The position numbers were made by a program, and so were the translations under genes. Shown one piece after another: positions 1 through 7,600 of a DNA stretch of 8,161 bases. Under the pieces are notes generated by a model. The model was not told where the DNA came from and made no database searches. It saw nothing but the letters and a program-made list of their open reading frames with translations. The number at the start of each line of letters is the position of its first letter. Position 1 is the stretch's first letter. This DNA comes from CAWHOW01 sp050013795 (GTDB lineage Bacteria; Bacteroidota; Bacteroidia; Bacteroidales; CG2-30-32-10): assembly GCA_050013795.1 (NCBI GenBank), contig JBEKEO010000143.1:1-8161 (forward strand), given 5' to 3'.

Positions 1-1555
1 TGCAAGCGCATACGGTTTCAATTCGGGCGATACGGCTATGCATCCCCGAAGCATGCCGTTCTCAGGGATATTATCGGGAAATATAAATGCTAGTATATAC
101 GGAATAGCCCTCCCCTTTTCGTTTACCTACAGCAACCAGGATAAAAGTTACAGGCAACCTTTTAATCAGTTCGGTTTAAATCCTTATTACAAATGGATAA
201 AACTGCATCTTGGATACAGCAATATTAACTTCTCACCTTATACTCTTGCCGGTCAAACTATTTTAGGAGCCGGAGTTGAACTGAGTCCTAAATATTTCAG
301 GTTTGGTTTTATCTATGGCAGGTTTAACAAGGAAACCGATCAGTATAATACCGCTGAAAATACCATGCCGACATATGAACGCAAAGGATTTTCAACCCGC
401 ATAGGAGTTGGCAATGATAAAAATTATTTCGATGTTATTCTCCTGAAAGCTAAAGATGACCAAAAATCACTGACGCCTGCTATAACCGATACTGTTACCA
501 GACCTGCAGAAAACTTTGTAAGCGGTTTATCTGCCAGGCTTAGCAAAGGGAAATTCTTTTTTGAAGGAGATGCCGCCTACAGTGTGTATACAAAGAATTC
601 CCTTATTGATTCTACAAGAGATAACAGTAAAATATACAGCTCCCTTCTTAATGTAAATAACACCACTGATGCGGGTGCTGCTTTAAGCGGTGCGGTGGGG
701 TATAAAGCAAAACTTTATGGATTGAAACTTCAGTATAAAAGAGTTGATCCGGATTACGAAACTATGGGCGCTTACTTTATGAATAATGACTTTGAGAACA
801 TTACCATTGTTCCTAATGCGTCTTTCTTTAAAAAGAAATTGATCTGCAGCGGCAGTTTCGGCATACAGCATGATAACCTGGAAAACACAAAAGATGCCAC
901 ATCATACAGGGATATAGGCTCGGCAAATCTTTCCTGGAATCCAAACCAGATATTTGGTTTCACCGGTTCTTATTCTAATTATACTTCCGACCAGAAAGCA
1001 GGAAAGCTGCCTTTGATTGATACCATGCGGTTATACCAGGTCAATCAAAATTTGATGCTGATGCCGAGGCTTACTTTAATTGATACTTCAAAGGTTCAGA
1101 TGGTAATGCTGATGTACAATAATTCGAAGCTGCACGACAAAAACCCTGCTACCGCAAAATATACGAATTTCAGCACTAACAATTTTCTGTTAAATTATAC
1201 GGTGTCCTTTAGCAGGTCGACTTTCAGTATTAATGCCGGGCTAAATTATACTGTCCTTGACCTGCAGACAGGAAAAAACGAAACGTATGGTATAACATGG
1301 GGGCTTGGCAAGAGTTTCTTCCATAATAAGTTAAATGCATCATTCAGTAATGTACTAAATTTAAGCTCATACAACGGAGCGAATGGCACTGTTATAAATA
1401 TAATCGCTGCATTAAATTACAATTTATCTAAAAAGAGTTCTTTCAATATAAATTTATGCTATAACGGGAACAACTCCAAATCCACAGAAAATCCATCATT
1501 CAACGAATATAAAGGAGATTTTACTTATGTATATCACTTCGGAAAACAAAAATAG
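1..1555 (+). CDS. Predicted outer-membrane beta-barrel protein, 5'-truncated
   Basis: The reading frame is already open at the left edge (first full codon at 2) and ends at TAG 1553-1555, giving 517 in-window residues. The ATG at 38 is probably internal, because the 12 codons before it are open and no signal peptide follows it. What is seen: alternating polar/hydrophobic, aromatic-rich strands along the whole length, separated by Asn/Asp/Lys-rich turns, ending in an aromatic strand FTYVYHFGKQK. This is typical of an outer-membrane barrel. Recognisable segments (in-window numbering) are SPYTLAG at 78-84, a KNYFDVILLKAKDD strand-turn near 140-152, and RVDPDYETMGAYF at 247-259 followed by NNDFENITI. 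From memory, these segments recur in an uncharacterised Bacteroidota barrel family encoded beside giant fnIII-type surface proteins; I could not check this. No plug domain, TonB box or enzyme motif is visible, so a TonB-dependent transporter is unlikely. It probably shares an operon with the gene starting 1 base downstream. Function is unknown; surface anchoring or export of that neighbour is inference. Confidence 0.8.
   Translation, partial: ASAYGFNSGDTAMHPRSMPFSGILSGNINASIYGIALPFSFTYSNQDKSYRQPFNQFGLNPYYKWIKLHLGYSNINFSPYTLAGQTILGAGVELSPKYFRFGFIYGRFNKETDQYNTAENTMPTYERKGFSTRIGVGNDKNYFDVILLKAKDDQKSLTPAITDTVTRPAENFVSGLSARLSKGKFFFEGDAAYSVYTKNSLIDSTRDNSKIYSSLLNVNNTTDAGAALSGAVGYKAKLYGLKLQYKRVDPDYETMGAYFMNNDFENITIVPNASFFKKKLICSGSFGIQHDNLENTKDATSYRDIGSANLSWNPNQIFGFTGSYSNYTSDQKAGKLPLIDTMRLYQVNQNLMLMPRLTLIDTSKVQMVMLMYNNSKLHDKNPATAKYTNFSTNNFLLNYTVSFSRSTFSINAGLNYTVLDLQTGKNETYGITWGLGKSFFHNKLNASFSNVLNLSSYNGANGTVINIIAALNYNLSKKSSFNINLCYNGNNSKSTENPSFNEYKGDFTYVYHFGKQK
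1511..1529 (+). promoter_or_regulatory. Shine-Dalgarno-like AAAGGAG ahead of alternative ATG 1527
   Basis: AAAGGAG lies at 1511-1517, 9 bases before an in-frame ATG at 1527-1529 that overlaps the end of the barrel gene. Starting there would lengthen the giant protein by ten residues. The motif also encodes Lys-Gly (AAA GGA) in the barrel gene, and Bacteroidota often initiate without strong Shine-Dalgarno pairing, so it may be chance. I prefer ATG 1557 on signal-peptide grounds, but the motif could still load ribosomes at the gene junction. Confidence 0.3.
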
Positions 1556-1556
1556 T

Positions 1557-1631
1557 ATGATAAGAAAATATATAAAAAACTGCCTGCTTACATTATTAAT
1601 CATTGTAACAGGATTGTCGTTTGTTAATGCG
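1557..1631 (+). other. Sec signal peptide of the giant protein
   Basis: Residues 1-25 have three positives in the first seven positions, then an uninterrupted hydrophobic stretch at about 10-20, then SFVNA followed by Q26, which fits the AXA-like signal peptidase I rule (V-N-A). The cysteine at residue 9 lies before the hydrophobic core, so it is not a lipobox cysteine. This is the main reason to prefer the start at 1557 over the in-frame ATG at 1527, which would add ten mostly polar residues (MYITSENKNS) ahead of it. Confidence 0.85.
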
Positions 1632-4600
1632 CAAAACAGCATTTCAGTCAGTGTCACTGTTACGCCGCCATATACATATAAGCTCAGTGATTATTACAGT
1701 AAAGTTATTGCAACCCTTATTAATCATTCTTCGACCGGCAGGCCTATTGAAGTCAAACTAAAAGGTGTAATTAAAGGGGATAACGGAATAACGCTTTCAT
1801 CGGTGAACTTTGTAAATACCACGAGTCCCATTATTCTTATGTATGGAGTCCCAAAAGTTTTAACTTCCACAGATATTTCAAATATTTTCAATATTAATAA
1901 TCTGAGCTTAACAGGTATTTCAAAAAGCAATCTTCTTACCAATGGACTGCCCGGTGGAATATACAATTTTTGTATAAATGCTTATGATTATTATTCGGGA
2001 ATCCTTTTAACGCCTGATGATCCCAATACTTGTTCGGCAGATATTAACCTTCCTAATCTGACCAATATTGAGCCTCCGCAAATCATTAAGCCGACTGAAA
2101 ACGAAAATATAATTTTAACTTCACCCCAGAATGTTATTTTCAGCTGGACTTTCCCGGCAGGAGCTACGCCAGGATTACAGTATGTTTTAAGAATAGTGGA
2201 TGTAATTCCTGCCACGCGCAATCCCAACGATGCTATGAGCAGCGCTGTTTATCCCTATTTCTTTGAGCAAACGTTAACCAGCAATGCCTTTGTTTATGGT
2301 CCGTCACAGCCACAGCTTAAAGCAGGACATACCTATGCATTTACAGTTACAGCTAAGGATCCATTTTTTAAAGTTCATTTTAAAAATAATGGCACAAGCG
2401 AAACCGGTTATTTTAATTGCGTAAACTACAACATAAATGCCGACAGTAACATTACATTAAATTTCATCAATCCGAACAGCAAGAAAAATTTTATTGAAGC
2501 CAATAGCGAAACCAACTTCCTGATCAACTGGAATTGGTTTAATGCGAATTTCAATCCGGATACGCTTTTCATAAGCGATACTATCTATAAAAAGTTTAAA
2601 GTAAAAAAGTATCAGATATCTGTTGTCAATTCTGCTAAAATCATAAAAAAATCACAGAAACCTGTTTCTTTCAGCCGGGATATAAACGAAACAAATAATA
2701 TGCTGATAAGCTACCTGAGTTTGCCGGTGAGAACGGCAGATAGTCTTGGCTTTGTTGATTCGTGCTGGTATCAGGCTACTGTAAAAGCATTTGATGCACA
2801 ATCACATTTAGTGTCGACAGCAGCAAGTGTTGATTTTCAATACAGGAAAATCAAAGACGTTGAACCTTCGCTGCAAATACCCGTCAGCGCTGTGATAAAA
2901 TATATTTTCAAAGACAGTGTCGGTACATTGTTCAATGCAACAAATACTCCTGTTGAGATCTGTGTGCTGAAAAAATCAAATACCGTTACAGCGACAGTAC
3001 CACTTACAGTTATTAATAATGTCAGTTACCAGAATATTGCTTATGCATCCGCGACAACTGATAATAATGGCGTAATTCATACACAGATTTCTGTACCACT
3101 ACTATATCTTACCGGCGACAGTTTATATTTCAGGATACAGATGCCGGATAAATATTACATTGATAAAAACTTTTCAATGTTACGTATTCATGCCGTGAAC
3201 AGGGATACCAGCCTTAGCTTTGGACAGCAGGTTGCACTTACTTATGGGTATTCGCTGAAACTGTATGTCAAAAAAGCATACACAACCTATCTTATCAATG
3301 AGAATAAAGGAAATCTGGATATTTCGCTTCAGGATAGTATGTATAACTCTAATGTCAGCGGTTTTCATTATATCTCTTCAAAAGATGGTATGGTATATGC
3401 TGTTGAAAAGAAAGAGATTGCAGCCGGAATTACTGTTGTCCTTTACCGGAAAAACAAAAAGAATTATGTTCCTCCGGTTGAAGGAAGTATTTCTGATTAC
3501 AGCAAAACATCCGGATTTACCGAGGTTGCCAGGGGTGTCACTGTGAAGGAAAGCGATACCTCAACTTATGTTAAGTTTAACAGGTTGCTGTCTTCAATTT
3601 TCAATGGCGATGAATATTATATCCTTGCTTTAAACGGAAGTAATTACAGCATTCCGAACACAAATACCCATTCTTTAAAACCTAAAATTATTGATGTCAA
3701 GAACAATAATCAACAGGTAAATATCGGGAGTTATAATATTCAGGCATTTTCAGTAAATCCGTATTTAAGCTTTGCATATACTGATGCTGGTTTCATAGCG
3801 CAGGAAATGCCATTGAAAGTTTCATTGCCTGTAAGCATTACCAGTGATGATTCTTTGTATCGCAAGATTACCGCAACTTATAATATTGTTTCAACCAAGC
3901 CGCCAACATCTTTGGTAAAAGGAAGGATAATGTATCACTGGAAAAGCGATGCAGGCGACCAGCTTCGCCCATATGCCAACAGCAAATTTAAGGTGGTAAC
4001 AGATTATTTGGTAAATGGCAAACCGATAGGGCCTGTAACTACTTTTTCTCATTCAGGTTATGGATATCAATTTAATGAATTATTCTTTGTACCTCAGGGG
4101 CAGAATGATTATACCGGTGGCATGGAGTTGCTTGATTGTAATGCAACCATGGCTGTAGGGCAAACGGATGACCAGGGCAACTTTGTAGCAGATGTTGTTA
4201 ATGTCAATCAAAAAGGATCTCTCGGAAACGGTTATATTGTTGATAAAGGATGGTCATCATCTGATCAGCCGCCTCAAATTCTGCCTGGTGGCACTATTAG
4301 CATAAATGATATAATGAATCCGGTTATTAATCCAGATCCCGGATATAATAATTTTGGATATTCAGGATTGCAGGGACTGGAAACCTCAACAATTGCTAAT
4401 GAGGGGATTCAAAATTCCATCAATACGAACAGTATAAGCTTTAACACCTCAACTAACAGTTTTGATATTGGTTTCGGAGGTGCTGGCCTTATTAAAGGTT
4501 TGCTAAAAGGTAGTCAAATGAACATGCATGGTCCCAATGGTGCCTGTATGCTTAAATATGAAACGCCAAACGATGGTGAACAACTGGTTACATTTCAAAG

Positions 4601-7600
4601 AGTGTATCGCATCGTGCCAGAGAATGAATATATTTATCCGACCAAGGAAACATTCGTGGTGAATGCCTTTGAAACTCTCAATATTCCGGATCCGCTTAAA
4701 AGTTATGTAAAAGAAGTTAGTGTTAAAGTAAATTTAAAAGATCCGAAAGCAAATAACCTTGACCAGATGAAGGTTACTGTTTTCAGAAGCCTTGCGGATA
4801 AAACACCAGACCTTCCGATGGGCGAAGGAAATGGCAAATATAAGATGTCAGAACTTATCAGCCCGCAATACCATACAACAGGAGAAACGTATAACAACAC
4901 GAACGCTAATAATTTGCAAACAGGCGGCAATGTGTTCAACCAACAGTTCGAACTTTTATGGCCTGACACTTCAAATAATAGTGATGGCTCAATTACATTT
5001 ACTACGTTATGTGAAGGCTTTGAGGATTATTATATTGAAGCATGCAGTGATCCTACGGGACAAACAACTTACCAGGCCACTTTTTCTTCAGTGAAGACTG
5101 ATGTCGTCGGTCTCAGCGATCCCGGATATTTCCTTGGAGAAAAATCCCCTGATCCTATTGTAATCAATATGACCCTGCAGCCATTGCCCAGCCGCGCTTT
5201 GATACGTGTACTCGACAATGCTTCAAAGAACAGCATTCCCGGAAGCAAAGGCGGAAAAGTAACAATAAAAGATTCATATTCTTCTAACTCTTATTCTACC
5301 TTTGTTGACAATTATGGCTATGTGGAGTTCCTGGACAATCAGTCTCCTTTAAGTAATTTCAATCAAGCCTACGGAACTTCACAGGTATCATTTAATGCTA
5401 CAGCTAATGGTTATAAGAATAATATTTCACCCAATGTAATTTTCACATACAACCCAACGGGTAGCCAGTTCTTCTATAATTTTTTTCTGGACCCTACCGG
5501 AATTCTTAAGGGTCATATTGTAAGTCTCGACGAGAACAAAAAAGGTGTGCCATCATATATAAAAGTTGATTCGGGACAAGTTGTTGCAACTGATGCTAAC
5601 GGATATTTCTCGGGACTGCCTGTTCCCGGGGTTGTCGGGACAAAAGTGTTTGTCATTCCCAAAGATGTGGCTTACTTTGATACATTATATCAAATTTCAC
5701 CTGCCGATACATTAAAACAAACTATCGATTTAAAGGATTATGGAGTTTATCGCAGGAAACACCGCATCCAGTTTGTTATCCAGGATAAAAACTATAACTG
5801 GCCCACTCCGATACATTTAGCTACGGTTCAACTGGGAGATACTATTAAGAAAACAAATAATGTGGGGGTTGCAGATTATATTTTTGAAAATGTTTCGGTA
5901 AATAACTTCACTTTTATTGTTCGCGGTCCAACCGGAATGAATTTTATTCCGCAAACACTGAATTTAACGAATATTGAAAGTAAAAGTTTAGTTATGGTGC
6001 CTGTCAAGCTTGAAACAGGCAGCGAAGTGAAAGGGAAAGTTACTCTTGACGGAAACCCGGTAAAAAATGCAAAAGTATATATTGATGTTTCTCAGCAGCA
6101 ATCCGAAACAAATTTCTTTTATAGCCAGAATAATACAAGTACACCTTTAACAAATGATGCAAATCTTGTTATTGCCTATTCAGATGCTTCCGGAAATTAT
6201 GATTTGAAAGGTGTTCCTGTCGATAATCAAACGATCTATCTCCATGCTACTCTTGATACAAGTTTCACGGTAAATGGCGATATAGAGCCGGCCAACATAA
6301 AGAACAAAACAGCCATAACCAATCTGGCCCTGACCAATTATAAAGCAATGTTTGTAAATAATATTTACGGCTTTCCTTTAACCGTTGAAAAAATTGTTCC
6401 GACAAATGCTGATAGCAGCCAGGCTAATGTAACAGGTGTTGTTCATTGGTCGAAAGCCATCAGTGATTTTTCGCTGGATGAAGGAAACCAGGTGATGCGG
6501 ATCGAAGATGTCATTTTTAAGTCAACATTGGTAAATGGGAGAAAAGTTGGTGTTGCCCAAAACAGTTCAGTATCCATTGATGATATATCCAGCATGAAGT
6601 TCAGATATCTTAATAAATATAATGTAAAATTAACTGCAGTAAAGCCTGCCGGAAACTATTACCAGATGTATCCTGAACCTTTGTCTATTTCAAAAGAAAA
6701 TGACCTGGGAGTGATCAAAGGTGAAATTAATATTGTTGATAACTCATTTAACTTCCCCAGTACCTATCTTGATTTCACCAATGCTATAGATAATTTTTAT
6801 TTAGCAGTAAAAACCGGCCGGACCTTAATAACTAACATCAGTGCAGTGACAAGTGCCATGACTGAGACCGTGACAAATAATAACAATTATTTCAATTTTA
6901 CAGCATATTTTAATGCAATACAATCACTGGTAACTTTGTATAATTCACAGCCCAAAAAACTCTATAATTTATCAAATGAAAAAGGAGAACCCATTACATT
7001 CAAACTGATAGGGTTCAATGCAAATGCCAACCCTGCAAAAAGCTTTATTGATGCAACGGGAAAAATACATTTGAATGTTGATTTATCGTGTCACATCCAA
7101 AATGCGCAGCCTGCAGATTTCAGCTTAAATATTGATGATATGGTATTGGATGATAATAAAGTTTATCCTGCATCAAATTCTTCTCCGATAAAGCTGGCTC
7201 TTGAAAATTGGACATTAAATATTAAGAACTGGAGCTTCAGCACGGCACAAGGAGGCATAGTCAGTAACGAAGGCATGATCAATACACAGGTCATTGATAT
7301 TCCTTTCAATACTTTTGTCCTGCGAAGCGATTTATTTTTAATGGATGATTTCCAGATGAAAAACCTGAAAATGGCAGGTGGTAATATTGCATTACAAAAC
7401 ATTAACGATAAAAATGCCGGTCTTGTATTCGACAATAAGACAGGCACTGATATGAAGCCTCACTGGCGCTTCTGTATCAGCGGAAGTCCTGCCGCATCAT
7501 TACCTGTTTTGGCTGATCTGAGCGGACAAATTCAGCTTAACTATATTCAAATCCTGAGTAATAATGAAACGGTATTTCAGTTACAGCAACAATCATCACC

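Noticed and set aside
38..40. ATG 38 as the start of the barrel gene
   Set aside because: The frame is open upstream to the window edge with matching protein style, and no signal peptide follows ATG 38. An outer-membrane barrel needs one, so the true start is upstream.
3265..3546. Open frame of 93 codons on the + strand, and another at 4792-5094
   Set aside because: Both sit in another frame inside the giant gene, which is continuous through them. Their translations look like shifted coding sequence (rich in Arg, Leu, Ile), with no independent evidence of a gene.
5479..5487. Run of seven T (and a run of seven A near 2645) as possible frameshift sites
   Set aside because: The same frame continues with coherent beta-domain sequence on both sides, so there is no sign of a frameshift or programmed slippage.
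5999..6020. Inverted repeat GCCTGT ... ACAGGC around a palindrome TCAAGCTTGA
   Set aside because: It could form a short hairpin but lies in the middle of the giant gene, has no T tract after it and encodes ordinary protein (PVKLETGS). Probably chance.
7163..7447. Open frame of 94 codons on the - strand
   Set aside because: It lies wholly inside the giant gene, has no signal or recognisable domain, and is best explained as the antisense shadow of a long open frame. The same holds for - strand frames at 683-871, 772-963, 1724-1966, 1991-2227, 3180-3368 and 4703-4969.
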